Of a stretch of 64,000 nt of DNA, positions 33,826-43,446 are shown in pieces; position 1 is the first letter of the stretch; each line of letters starts with the position of its first letter. The notes beneath the pieces are model-generated. The model was given only the letters and a program-made list of their open reading frames with translations, was not told where the DNA came from and ran no database searches. A program made the position numbers and the translations under genes. The stretch comes from Chitinophaga japonensis (GTDB lineage Bacteria > Bacteroidota > Bacteroidia > Chitinophagales > Chitinophagaceae), in NCBI RefSeq assembly GCF_007830125.1, contig NZ_VLLG01000005.1:310001-374000 (forward strand), given 5' to 3'.

Positions 33826-36156
33826 ATGTCAACAAAAGAAGAATTATTAAAATTAAGAGATGAAATTAATCAGCAATTGGCTGAGCTAAATAACAATTCT
33901 GTTGCTTTTACTGTAGATGCGAATATTATTAATAGACTTGGGAAAGAGCTAATTGGACGTGCTGAAACAGGAGTGTCCGAATTAATAAAAAACACATATG
34001 ATGCAGATGCAACATTTGTAACTGTCGATTTTGTTGATTCAAATCTAACTGGAGGCACCTTGATCATAGATGATGATGGCCACGGTATGACAAAAGAAAA
34101 TCTTGTAAAGGGGTTTATGACCTTATCCTCAACCAGTAAAATACATGAACCTATATCTCCTAGGTTTAGAAGACAGCGAGCAGGAAGAAAAGGCATTGGC
34201 CGTTTTGCGACTCAGTTCTTAGGAGAGAAATTGGTAGTTATTACTCAAGTTGAATCCGAAGAGTTCGCAACAAAAATTACCATCGACTGGAACTCCTATG
34301 AAATGGATAAAGAGCTTTCCTCCATTGAAAACCATATTGAGATTGTTGCAAAGCAAAAAAAGAAAGGCACTACGCTTTACATTGAGCAACTTCGCCATTC
34401 TTGGACAGATGCACAAATACGAAGGGTGTTTAGATATATATCCGATTTATTGCAGCCGACTTTTTTATCTAACCGCAGTAACGAGTTGAATCTTGCTAAG
34501 CAGGGGGACGAATCATTTTTAGTAGAATGTTATCGAACAGAAAACGGGTTAAGAACTATAATTGCAGATATTAATAAGCTGCTTTACGAAAAATGCCTTG
34601 CAGAAATAGATGGATATGTTACTGAAGAAGGAGATGCTTACGTGAAAGTAAAGAGTACAAGTTTTCAATTGAATGATGCAGACCTAGAAATTAGTTCATC
34701 AAAACTAAACAATGATATTGCATTACCATATCCGGTTTTGCGCAATGTAAATTTCAAGGTCTATTATTTTATTTACGATAGATATGAATATTACCAAAAT
34801 GGCATTACCAAACAAGAACTAGGAAGGGTAGAAAGTTTGGCTGCAGAACAATCCGGTATACGAGTTTATAGGAACGGATTTCGCGTTTTACCTTATGGCG
34901 AGGTAGGAGATGATTGGTTGAAACTAGATAGGCAAACTAGTCGTATGCAGTTCGAATTAAATGAGTCTACTGTTAGTTTCAACATCCCTTATACAAACAA
35001 GAATTTTTTTGGTTTCGTTGAGTTGATTGATAATGAAGGACTTTTATTTGAAGAGACGGCTAGTCGTGAGGGCCTAATCGAAAATCAAGCGTTAGAAGAG
35101 CTTCGAGATTTTGTTAGAAAGGCCGTGACTGCGGGAGTTAGAAGAATCGCGCCTTTCATTTATAATGAAAAACAGAAACGCGACCAAAAGAAAACGGAAG
35201 CGAAAACCTTGAAAGCAAAAGTTGAAGGTCTGCAGGCAAAAATCGAAGAGTTCACGAACGAAGATCAGCAAGAAGATGACGATGATGATCACGATACAAA
35301 TTCCAACTCTCAACAACATCAAAATCATAAAGACAAGAAAAAGGAAGAAATAAAAGGGCTCCTGTCGGAGTTAAATTCTGATCTGAAAGTCATTTTGGAT
35401 GAGATCGCCATGCTACGAATTCTTGCAACGCTGGGGATTACAATAGGAGAGTTTACTCATGAAATAATTCAATTCCCTATATTCTTTAATAGCAAATTAC
35501 AAAGCCTCTTTATTACGGAAGCCGATCCCAAAAAGCGCGAAGACCTAGAGCAAGTGATTGATAAGGTGAATCATTTAGATACCTATACCTCTTATTTTAA
35601 TGATGCTGTGAGTCGAAATTCTAAACGTGAATTGGAGTTTATTGAGTTACGGCGTGTCATTAGACCATTTTTAGCGAGTACGAAGTGGGATTTTGAACAT
35701 GAAGGTATAAATGTGCAAGAAGAAATTAGAGGATACGAAATATATACAATTCAAATGCACCCATCTGAATGGCATTCTATTCTATTAAATTTGTATACTA
35801 ATTCAAAAAAAGCGCTTAGAAGGGCAAAACCACCTATCAAGAAAATTAGAATAATCGCCGGGAAAGACGACCGGAATGTTTATCTGGAATTTTTAGACAA
35901 CGGAGATGGCATTCCAGAAGAAAACAAAGATAGAGTATTTGATGCCTTTTTTACGACATCGTCGCCAGCCGGTATAAATGCATCATTAAACGAACAACTC
36001 ATTGGCTCTGGATTAGGATTGAAAATACTAAAAGATATTATTGCCGAATATAACGGTAATATCTTTGTAGCCAACCCACCAGAAGGCTATAATACTTGTA
36101 TTAGAATTGAAATTCCTAAAGCTACTGACGAACAAATTAAGAGCTTACAAAATTAG
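33826..36156 (+). CDS. Double-GHKL histidine-kinase-like protein (gene 2)
   Basis: A 776-residue protein with two ATPase domains. The N-terminal one is of the Hsp90/MORC (HATPase_c_3) type: N-box SELIKNTYDAD (51-61), G1 IDDDGHGM (81-88) and G2 RKGIGRFA (about 126-133). A coiled, acidic and His/Asp-rich linker (about 450-515) follows. An H-box-like helix IGEFTHEIIQF (about 540-551) and a true histidine-kinase HATPase_c (N-box LNLYTNSKKALRRA near 655, G1 LDNGDGIPEE near 689, G2 GSGLGLKIL near 727) end the protein. There are no membrane segments. The next gene, 5 nt on, encodes a receiver-domain protein, its likely partner. Confidence 0.8.
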   Translation: MSTKEELLKLRDEINQQLAELNNNSVAFTVDANIINRLGKELIGRAETGVSELIKNTYDADATFVTVDFVDSNLTGGTLIIDDDGHGMTKENLVKGFMTLSSTSKIHEPISPRFRRQRAGRKGIGRFATQFLGEKLVVITQVESEEFATKITIDWNSYEMDKELSSIENHIEIVAKQKKKGTTLYIEQLRHSWTDAQIRRVFRYISDLLQPTFLSNRSNELNLAKQGDESFLVECYRTENGLRTIIADINKLLYEKCLAEIDGYVTEEGDAYVKVKSTSFQLNDADLEISSSKLNNDIALPYPVLRNVNFKVYYFIYDRYEYYQNGITKQELGRVESLAAEQSGIRVYRNGFRVLPYGEVGDDWLKLDRQTSRMQFELNESTVSFNIPYTNKNFFGFVELIDNEGLLFEETASREGLIENQALEELRDFVRKAVTAGVRRIAPFIYNEKQKRDQKKTEAKTLKAKVEGLQAKIEEFTNEDQQEDDDDDHDTNSNSQQHQNHKDKKKEEIKGLLSELNSDLKVILDEIAMLRILATLGITIGEFTHEIIQFPIFFNSKLQSLFITEADPKKREDLEQVIDKVNHLDTYTSYFNDAVSRNSKRELEFIELRRVIRPFLASTKWDFEHEGINVQEEIRGYEIYTIQMHPSEWHSILLNLYTNSKKALRRAKPPIKKIRIIAGKDDRNVYLEFLDNGDGIPEENKDRVFDAFFTTSSPAGINASLNEQLIGSGLGLKILKDIIAEYNGNIFVANPPEGYNTCIRIEIPKATDEQIKSLQN

Positions 36157-36161
36157 AAATC

Positions 36162-37313
36162 ATGCCAAAAACGATAACATACCTCTTTCTAGATGATAAT
36201 GATAAAGCTACTCGAGATGGAGATGTGCAATTACTTAATACTATTTCAACTGATGTTGAAATAAAAACTGATTATCCATTAAGTTGGAAACAAAGGTCTA
36301 AATCTATTTTCACAGACTTAGATCAATACGATGGAATAATTCTCGACTGGGAACTCACCAATCAAAGTGAGGCTGCTAAGGGTTCTGACGAAGTAGAAGA
36401 TGTTGACTTTTCTGCAGAGTCTTTAGCTGAGCACTTAAGGGTAAATGCCGCAAAAAAAATTGTAAAGGATGTACCTATCATTATTTGCTCTGCTGATAAT
36501 AATAGAACATTTTCTAATTTAAAAAATCGCGAACTTACAAGTAGGGATCTATTTGATCTGACCTGCATCAAAAATGATCTTTTCGTAAAACATGTAAAAA
36601 ATAGCGAGCGGCAATTATTCGACTTAGCAACAGTCTATAAACAACTTCAAAGTAAGACCTTTGATTTAAAAGAAGTACTTGATATATCGGCAGATGAATT
36701 AGGTCTGCTGGATATAAGATTTATAGATACCCTGGAAAATATTGCGACTACAAATACAACTCATGACCTAGTGTATTTCCTACTACAGGAGTTTATTCAA
36801 AAAGAAGGGCTTTTAATTAATGAAGCGGTTGTTGCTGCACGATTAGGTATTGATATAGAAAAGTCAGGTACATCTTGGAATGAGATTAAGAAGTTATTAA
36901 TTGACGAAAAAGTAGACTATAAAGGATTTCTGAGCATAGGATGGTCCAACTACTGGGCATATAAACTTATTGATTGGTGGAAAAATATTAGTAATCAAGA
37001 TTTGCGCACAACCGGAGCATCAGTCCGCGTTCAAATTCTAAATGACAAGTTTGGAACTACTTTAGTACCTGCCGAAAGAATAAGATTCTGTAGTAGTGAA
37101 GAATTTTGGACAATATGCAAAGGAACCAAGCGCCCCCTAGATCCAATTAACGGCTTTATGATTGGTGACTATACATCAAATCCATGGCTTGAGGTAGAGT
37201 ACGTGTCGGCTTATGCAGAACTTGAAAAGGAAGATGCAAATGCATGGAGAATTAGTGCAATTGAGCGGGAACGGTTCGATAAATTTAAGGCTAAAATTTT
37301 AAAGAATGAGTAG
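36162..37313 (+). CDS. Receiver-domain protein with unknown C-terminal effector domain (gene 3)
   Basis: A 383-residue protein. Residues 1-145 look like a divergent response-regulator receiver: acidic pair in FLDDND (D11/D12), putative phospho-Asp D62 in GIILDWEL, Ser110 in PIIICSAD and a Lys in FVKH near 142. An insertion (about 68-95) makes the domain longer than usual. The C-terminal 235 residues (VYKQLQSKTFDLKEV onward) match no DNA-binding domain I know and are probably the output. It starts 5 nt after the kinase-like gene and overlaps the next gene by 8 nt. Confidence 0.65.
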   Translation: MPKTITYLFLDDNDKATRDGDVQLLNTISTDVEIKTDYPLSWKQRSKSIFTDLDQYDGIILDWELTNQSEAAKGSDEVEDVDFSAESLAEHLRVNAAKKIVKDVPIIICSADNNRTFSNLKNRELTSRDLFDLTCIKNDLFVKHVKNSERQLFDLATVYKQLQSKTFDLKEVLDISADELGLLDIRFIDTLENIATTNTTHDLVYFLLQEFIQKEGLLINEAVVAARLGIDIEKSGTSWNEIKKLLIDEKVDYKGFLSIGWSNYWAYKLIDWWKNISNQDLRTTGASVRVQILNDKFGTTLVPAERIRFCSSEEFWTICKGTKRPLDPINGFMIGDYTSNPWLEVEYVSAYAELEKEDANAWRISAIERERFDKFKAKILKNE

Positions 37314-38088
37314 GATGAAGGATATACTAAGCCCTAGAGAAGAGCTAAAGAATTTTTCTATTTTTTTGACCAAAAATCAATGGTTTAATTCTATCTGTGT
37401 ACCACATGATCTTCTTAAAATTTTAAACAACAATGCCAAGGCTGGCGACATTTGTGAATACAATTTAGTGAAATTTCCTTTCAAGAACATCAATTTAGAT
37501 CGCCATGTACGCCCTGATTGGGTATCAAGACTTGCAAGAGAGGAAGAAGGCGAATCTAGGGTGTTACTAGAAGTTGCTTGTGAATGTAATTGCATTTCTG
37601 ACGAAGATAAGATTTCAGATCCAATCATCATGTTAGCAACTAAGATAATCATACAATTCGATTATTTTCACAATTCGAACGTAGAAGATGTGAAAACATT
37701 ACAATGCTCATGGCATCTTGATAAGCACGATCCAAGTAGAGGGACTTCTACCAGCCACCCACTTTATCATTATGAATATGGCGGTACAGAAATTAGTAAA
37801 GCTCAGGGGTTTAACTATGGCGACTTTATTTTGATGGATAGCCCGAGAATTATGCATCCACCGCTTGATCTCGTTTTAGCATTTGATTTTGTAATCAAAA
37901 ACTTCTATGCCTACAATAAACATAAGAGTTTGACAGATGATCCTTCTTATAAAAGATATGTGAAAAATGCTCAATATAGACTATGGCGCCCCTACGCTAT
38001 ATCATTTGCTAGTCATTTTCATGACTTTGAACAAACCTATACAATTGATCGGGCATTCGCAAATAATATTTTACACTGCAGTCAATAA
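37306..38088 (+). CDS. Unrecognised 260-residue protein (gene 4 of the block)
   Basis: No family recognised. The protein is soluble, with a central histidine-rich region (CSWHLDKHDPS, then HPLYHYEYGG, then PRIMHPPLDL) that could bind a metal or form a hydrolase centre, and several cysteines (CECNC). It overlaps the receiver gene by 8 nt (ATG within the end of the preceding frame), so the two proteins are probably made in equal amounts. It closes the plus-strand operon; the convergent sspD gene ends 121 nt away. A nuclease or other toxic output is a guess based on position only. Confidence 0.55.
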   Translation: MSRMKDILSPREELKNFSIFLTKNQWFNSICVPHDLLKILNNNAKAGDICEYNLVKFPFKNINLDRHVRPDWVSRLAREEEGESRVLLEVACECNCISDEDKISDPIIMLATKIIIQFDYFHNSNVEDVKTLQCSWHLDKHDPSRGTSTSHPLYHYEYGGTEISKAQGFNYGDFILMDSPRIMHPPLDLVLAFDFVIKNFYAYNKHKSLTDDPSYKRYVKNAQYRLWRPYAISFASHFHDFEQTYTIDRAFANNILHCSQ

Positions 38089-38209
38089 GAAAGTGAGAAT
38101 ACTTTAATACGAAGAATTAACATGTTGTAAAGACTTCCCCGTAGAATTTTTTTAATACGGCACTTTCTAGTAGTTTTCTTGTATTAGATGCAACTAATTT
38201 TTTATGATT

Positions 38210-39313
38210 TTATAAAAAGCAACTGATACATCCCTCCACCTCATCATTCAGCTTATCAACAAGATAGGGAGATTTAGTATTATTTTTTGCCCTTTCGATT
38301 CTTCTAATTTGTTCTTCTTTTATTTGATCCATACGTTCAGGCTGTATTAAGTCTTCCAACCGCTCGTCCTGCATCCATGTATAACCATCCTTTTCATACT
38401 CCATTGCCATCCTAAATTTATCGGGATGCTGTTCGTAAAGCCAAACCCATTCTATCTTTTGCTGGAAAAAGCAGAAATAGCACCCAGAACGACTACGCGC
38501 ATAAGTGCCTTTTTTACCATTCACCTCAAACGTAATTTCTTCATAGTATTGAGGCACACCGACACCACTTCTTTTGAGTATATCGTAGATATCATCCTTT
38601 TTGAGCACATCATCGTTGTCCACCAAAGGAAAATTGGCCTCGGCGGAAAGCGGATAGTTAGTTGTTTTTAAAAATGCAAACGCCACCTGATTAAATGCAG
38701 GCGTATCCAAGTTGAGCAACGCATTCAATTTTTCCGTTTGTACAAACTTGCTGGATAAAGGTTCTTCTACAATCTCCAGTATCCGTTCTAAATGTTGCGT
38801 ATCGGTCTGCTGGTACCAATTTGCCACTTTCCTTATGTGATCATTTTTAAGCAGCTTGCTCACCACGTCTTCGCTCCATATGTTTTTTCGAAAAGGAAAT
38901 ATGGACTGGATGTTCGGCTTTTTGGAGATATACCCCTCTCTATCTTCATCGCCACGGATACCTACATAAGAAACCACGGGATCGTTGCCCACCCATTTTT
39001 CGAAGGGCTCCAGCTTAAGTTTTCGAGTACACCAGCGGCTAGCAGAAGAGGGCAGATAGCCCCCATAAAGCTGTAAAAAGTGATCGAAAGGATCTTCATG
39101 GCTTTTCGCTGCTGCCTCGAGCAGCGTAAGACTTTTCCCAAAGTAAATTTCAAGGTTCTTGATCAACTGGTATGTCGCTTCTAGCTCCTTTCCGGTGTCG
39201 CAAGTATAATATTCGATAGGGAGTTCGGGATAGTTCTCGAACATGTAAATAGCAAGAGCGGCGCTATCCTTGCCCCCTGATATTCCTAAAACGTGTCTTA
39301 CTTTACTTTTCAT
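38210..39313 (-). CDS. sspD: PAPS-reductase-like sulfurtransferase (SspD/DndC type)
   Basis: A 367-residue ATP-pyrophosphatase-fold protein. The PP-loop is GISGGKDSAAL (10-20). A conserved RWCTRKLKLEPF lies near residue 95 and a cysteine set RSGCYFCFFQQ near 280, with a further CISC at the C-terminus; these could hold an iron-sulfur cluster. In DndC and SspD the protein adenylates the DNA phosphate and transfers sulfur. The context (DUF4007 protein and P-loop ATPase in the same operon) favours SspD over an assimilatory sulfate reductase. The start overlaps the sspC stop by 11 nt. Confidence 0.82.
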   Translation of the reverse strand: MKSKVRHVLGISGGKDSAALAIYMFENYPELPIEYYTCDTGKELEATYQLIKNLEIYFGKSLTLLEAAAKSHEDPFDHFLQLYGGYLPSSASRWCTRKLKLEPFEKWVGNDPVVSYVGIRGDEDREGYISKKPNIQSIFPFRKNIWSEDVVSKLLKNDHIRKVANWYQQTDTQHLERILEIVEEPLSSKFVQTEKLNALLNLDTPAFNQVAFAFLKTTNYPLSAEANFPLVDNDDVLKKDDIYDILKRSGVGVPQYYEEITFEVNGKKGTYARSRSGCYFCFFQQKIEWVWLYEQHPDKFRMAMEYEKDGYTWMQDERLEDLIQPERMDQIKEEQIRRIERAKNNTKSPYLVDKLNDEVEGCISCFL

Positions 39314-42300
39314 TACGGATCAATTCTTCTAATAGTTGCGCAAGCATAGCAATATTGAGCTGCTTATCGTTACTCAATTTGGCTTTAACTGCGCTTTGCA
39401 ATTGGATCAATTCTTTATTTTTTGTTTTAGGCAAACGTACCAGGTTACGCTGCAAACCTTTCACAAAAGAGGTCACTTCAAATTTAACAGCAATTTCTTT
39501 TCCTTCATCAAAGCCACTTTTACTGATATCGGAAAGATTGTCCAGCTCGTGTACAGTATCCTTAAACTTTTCCACCAGTAACGGCCACTCCTCATCTGTC
39601 ATCATTTCAAGCGATTTGCCAATACAGGCTTGTGCTAGGGAGTTGAGCCAGGCTTTACGATCATCTAGTTCCGATTGAATGCGCTGTACAAATACCCTTT
39701 GATAAGGTAAAAGCAAATGTCTTTTGATGGCTAAAAAGCGCTGTTGCAGACTTTCTTTATAACTTGGAAAAGCTACTTTATTGCCTATTATCTCTTCCTG
39801 GATAAAGGATTCAAAAGTATTGACCAACTCATCAAAACAAGTGCGTATTTCCCGGATACTTTTTTGCAGTTGGTTCACAAATTCGGCTAATTCCTTTTCA
39901 TTCTTTTGAAGTTGAGGGATGGTATAGCCAAGCGCTTTAGGAAACTGTTCAAAAAAAGTTTCCTCTGGGTTTTTTGAGTACGCTATCGCCTCACGTAATG
40001 CTAACGTTTTTTTGTTTAGGGTTTTCGTATGCTTGGCGTAACTTGGTAAGTCCTTATAAAAAACCAGAAAAGGTTTTATTGTTTCAATGAACGTTTGATT
40101 GGTAGGTCTATCTTGTTCCGATTGGTTGAGCAAGCTACGATATCGATTGAAAATATTGAGTTTCACACCTGCTATATCAAAAGCCTTTAGCTCATAGCTG
40201 CCAGGAGCGCGACTTACAAGTTCCAAGGTGTCATCCGTAAGCGTAGGAATATATCCATCTTGCCCAAATAACGCAAAATCGTCGCGCCGGACAAAAAGGA
40301 AAATAGGTAGCCAGAAATCAATCAGTCCTTTTTTAAGCTTAAATGGCCGTGCAGACAATATATCAACGAACTCTTTTAAACTCCTTTTCCCCGTACGGGT
40401 GCTTTCCAGGAATGCCATTCCCGCTTCCCATAGGTGCTGAAAACTGGGGTCCGTTGGAGCAACGAGCGAAACCCCATCTTTAAGTTGTTGATGAATACCA
40501 GTATTCCGAAGCAAGGAGAGGTAAACCGTTTTTTCTGGTGGAAACTTAGTATTATCAAAACCTAAATTAGGATCATTGCAATTTTCTGTAAGGCTCTTCA
40601 ACAGGTTTTTCTTTGCCACAGAAAGGGCCCCCGATAATTTGGTCTTATTCACCATTTCATTTTTAAAAATGGGTGTATAAGGGTATACTTCATTACAAAT
40701 CTTAGAAAGCAATTGGTTAAAAGATCTCTCGCCTGAAATTATTTGCTTTTTACCATTGAAGTACCAAACAATAGACGACTGATCGCCAGCATAGATATTG
40801 GTTAGTACATAATGGTTAAGTAATTTGGTTTGATGGGATAGTATATTGTTCAACTCGCGTACTGCAATGCGATCTTCTTTGTTAATTTCCTTGACTTTCT
40901 CAATCTTTTCTATTTCAAACAATAAATTTCTGATCTCGTCTGTGTTTTTATATAGGCCATACAGGATAGCTTCTCTATTTGCTCCTGAGGCTGTTTTAAT
41001 ATCTTTCTCCTTGTAATTGTCTGAGAAAATGAGATTAATAATCCCGTCGATTTCATTCTCAGGTGCTTGTGTCCAAGGTTCTTCAGTCAGTCGAAAAGCG
41101 AAGATCCGAGGTGTCCCTCTTTCATAGTAGGCGGCCTTTGCAGATAAGTAAGGTAACTCGAAATGTTTACCAAGGTGATGAACGATATTAATTACACGTT
41201 CCACTAGATTGCCCGCTTCATTGATAGCTAGTTCTATATCTAAGTCTGTACCTTCGAAAAGGATAAATCTATCGCTATGTTTTACAAATCGGATTATTTT
41301 AAGACTTTGTAGTTTTGCAATGACTTCTTCAGGAAACTTTATTCCTAAACTATATTTTCCATATTCTACTAAAAAGGTGTGATTAATACGCGCCGACGCT
41401 GTAGCAAAGATATTGAGCAAGCCAATCGTTTTAACCAGCTTTAAAGCATCGCTTACCCGATCATCTAACAAGCCTTCTACACGCTCGATAGCAAGGCGTA
41501 TGGCTGACCATTGGGCATAATGTGGATTAAACTTCGTAGCTAGTAGGGAATGGAAATTATATACCAAGTAGTCGTACAGATTGGCAAGGTTGTAATAGCC
41601 GGATGTGTCTTTCTTATATTGCCGAATTCCCAGGTGGTCATTCGATTCGATAAAGGAAAATAGAGACCGCTCATTTTGCCCGTATTTTTGAAGACTCAAT
41701 GTCAATACTGCTGCAGTCAAGATATCGAAGGGTAATAGCTTTTCGGCGAAGCTCTCCGAAAAATAATCTTTAAGAGGAAAGGCCTTCGCCGCTTCTATGC
41801 TTTTGAAAAGTTTAGAGAATAGTTTATCCTTTTGTCCTAGTTGCAATTCGGCTAAGCGTTCAGAGGCTAAAAACATTAATTGTTCTACTGGCTCATTGAA
41901 TGTAATCTCCTTAAGACGGCCTTTTACTTTATCCCATTCTTTTTGCTGGGTATTGGTAAGGCCACGCGCATAGCCGTTAAAATCCTGATGCAGTGTTGTG
42001 ACGAACAAAATATTCTTCTTTGCATCATTAGCATACTCGGCTATTTGCTGTATGAAATAGAGCTCTCTTTCAGGATTATTCTTAGCTGCGTATTCCAGGA
42101 ATTTACCAAATTCATCCACGACAATGGCCAACCCTTTACCCGTTTTGGCCAAAGCTTTATAATGCTTATCTAACGCAGAAAGCAATGTTTCTGCAGTAAT
42201 TTCTTTTGTCCCAATCCCTAGCTGTTTGGCTATTTCATTGCTAAGGGAACTGTATTGACCCACAATACGCAGAAAATCAAATTCCTTAACGGGCATACTA

Positions 42301-42566
42301 TCGCTAAGCTTGGAAAAGATATACTGCGTGTGATTGATGTTTTTTTCAAAGGCCCAAAGGAAGGCTGACTTACCAATACCATAGGCACCTACAATAGTAA
42401 AAGAACGAATACCCACCCGGTAGTCGTTGATTAATTGCGTAAATACCAGCTTGGCATTAGTAGTTGGGATATAATGCAACATACTATCAGCATCCCGTAT
42501 GATATTTACGGAGGGCGAAAAGCTTTTAATTGCTTGCTGTTTCTTTTTATCGGTTATAGTAGTCAT
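39303..42566 (-). CDS. sspC: Large P-loop ATPase (SspC type)
   Basis: A 1087-residue protein with an N-terminal AAA-like ATPase: Walker A TIVGAYGIGKSAFLW (57-71) and Walker B GLAIVVDEFGKFLEY (about 143-157). A second part with winged-helix features follows (about 370-470), and the C-terminal half is helical with predicted coiled coils (about 900-960). Length, N-terminal P-loop and position between DUF4007 and the PAPS-reductase gene fit SspC, the ATPase required for single-strand phosphorothioation. It overlaps sspB by 20 nt and sspD by 11 nt. Confidence 0.75.
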   Translation of the reverse strand: MTTITDKKKQQAIKSFSPSVNIIRDADSMLHYIPTTNAKLVFTQLINDYRVGIRSFTIVGAYGIGKSAFLWAFEKNINHTQYIFSKLSDSMPVKEFDFLRIVGQYSSLSNEIAKQLGIGTKEITAETLLSALDKHYKALAKTGKGLAIVVDEFGKFLEYAAKNNPERELYFIQQIAEYANDAKKNILFVTTLHQDFNGYARGLTNTQQKEWDKVKGRLKEITFNEPVEQLMFLASERLAELQLGQKDKLFSKLFKSIEAAKAFPLKDYFSESFAEKLLPFDILTAAVLTLSLQKYGQNERSLFSFIESNDHLGIRQYKKDTSGYYNLANLYDYLVYNFHSLLATKFNPHYAQWSAIRLAIERVEGLLDDRVSDALKLVKTIGLLNIFATASARINHTFLVEYGKYSLGIKFPEEVIAKLQSLKIIRFVKHSDRFILFEGTDLDIELAINEAGNLVERVINIVHHLGKHFELPYLSAKAAYYERGTPRIFAFRLTEEPWTQAPENEIDGIINLIFSDNYKEKDIKTASGANREAILYGLYKNTDEIRNLLFEIEKIEKVKEINKEDRIAVRELNNILSHQTKLLNHYVLTNIYAGDQSSIVWYFNGKKQIISGERSFNQLLSKICNEVYPYTPIFKNEMVNKTKLSGALSVAKKNLLKSLTENCNDPNLGFDNTKFPPEKTVYLSLLRNTGIHQQLKDGVSLVAPTDPSFQHLWEAGMAFLESTRTGKRSLKEFVDILSARPFKLKKGLIDFWLPIFLFVRRDDFALFGQDGYIPTLTDDTLELVSRAPGSYELKAFDIAGVKLNIFNRYRSLLNQSEQDRPTNQTFIETIKPFLVFYKDLPSYAKHTKTLNKKTLALREAIAYSKNPEETFFEQFPKALGYTIPQLQKNEKELAEFVNQLQKSIREIRTCFDELVNTFESFIQEEIIGNKVAFPSYKESLQQRFLAIKRHLLLPYQRVFVQRIQSELDDRKAWLNSLAQACIGKSLEMMTDEEWPLLVEKFKDTVHELDNLSDISKSGFDEGKEIAVKFEVTSFVKGLQRNLVRLPKTKNKELIQLQSAVKAKLSNDKQLNIAMLAQLLEELIRNEK

Positions 42567-43446
42567 TTAAAATATCGTACTTATTGATAGTTTTTTTAAT
42601 TTGAAACACCTCGTTGCCTGCTGTTTCTGTATATACTACCTGCTTGTTATACTTATATGAAATTTCTTTCAATTGATGATATAGTCCGTCAGGGTTAAGT
42701 GAAAACACGGCGCCAGGTGAGTTAGCCCCGATTAATAGTTCGCGGAAGGTAATTGTCTGCTGACCTTCACCATAATTGTCTAAAATGGTGAACAATACTA
42801 CTTCGCACGGTAAACCTACCCGGTCTTCTGATTCTATTTTGTACCATTCTACGAGTCTATTATCCAAGTCACGCTGCTTAAATCGCTTCATCAGATCAAG
42901 GTCAATCAATATTCCCGTAAAATCATCTTCGATGTCTATGGTATCACCTTTTTGTGGCTTTGAATACATGCGAATCAACACGTTGACGTCACGCTCTATG
43001 GTATTTAGATTGTCCGTGTTCGTTTCATGTTCTTTCGCCTTTCTGGATATGAAATTGACAAGTTGATCTTTAGTAAACTCTGTTCGTTCTTTTCTAAGCT
43101 CATTGAACAATAAATTGGCGATGGAGAAACGATTTAATTTTAGCAGATGAAAGTGCAGTAACCACATGGTTGCAAAATCTTCCAGATAAGGGTCCCGCCC
43201 TGCTGCACCAAATAGATATTGAGCGATTGTGGTAGGCTGGTCATTTTCATCCAATATACCAAAAGCTTTTCCCCAGTAACGCAAAGAGGCTACCATGTTT
43301 TTACCCACTCCTAAGTCTACTACTGCCGCATCATCTGTAAAGCTTCTGCCAGCTTTGGAGAAATCAAAAGTCTTTTTAAGCCAAAACTGCTTGCAAATGA
43401 AGGACTCGTGACCGGAAAAGTATATTTTTTGTTGCGTCATCGTCAT
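42547..43446 (-). CDS. sspB: DUF4007 protein (SspB-type nickase candidate)
   Basis: A 299-residue DUF4007 protein. Family marks are clear: YFSGHESFICKQFWLKK at the start, VVDLGVGKNMVASLRYWGKA, IAQYLFG, and GRDPYLEDFATMWLLHFHL. In the SspABCD system the protein with this domain is, to my knowledge, SspB, which nicks one DNA strand at the site to be sulfur-modified. It is the first gene of the sspB-sspC-sspD operon. The ATGs at 43446 and 43440 are both possible. Confidence 0.78.
   Translation of the reverse strand: MTMTQQKIYFSGHESFICKQFWLKKTFDFSKAGRSFTDDAAVVDLGVGKNMVASLRYWGKAFGILDENDQPTTIAQYLFGAAGRDPYLEDFATMWLLHFHLLKLNRFSIANLLFNELRKERTEFTKDQLVNFISRKAKEHETNTDNLNTIERDVNVLIRMYSKPQKGDTIDIEDDFTGILIDLDLMKRFKQRDLDNRLVEWYKIESEDRVGLPCEVVLFTILDNYGEGQQTITFRELLIGANSPGAVFSLNPDGLYHQLKEISYKYNKQVVYTETAGNEVFQIKKTINKYDILNDYYNR

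Noticed and set aside
38125..38165. Hairpin between the convergent gene 4 and sspD
   Set aside because: Only a 5-bp stem (CCGTA/TACGG) with an AT loop; too weak to call a terminator.
38210..43446. Reading the locus as a Dnd (DndABCDE) system
   Set aside because: There is no DndB (DGQHR), no DndD SMC-type ATPase and no small DndE; DUF4007 plus an N-terminal AAA-type ATPase fits Ssp better.
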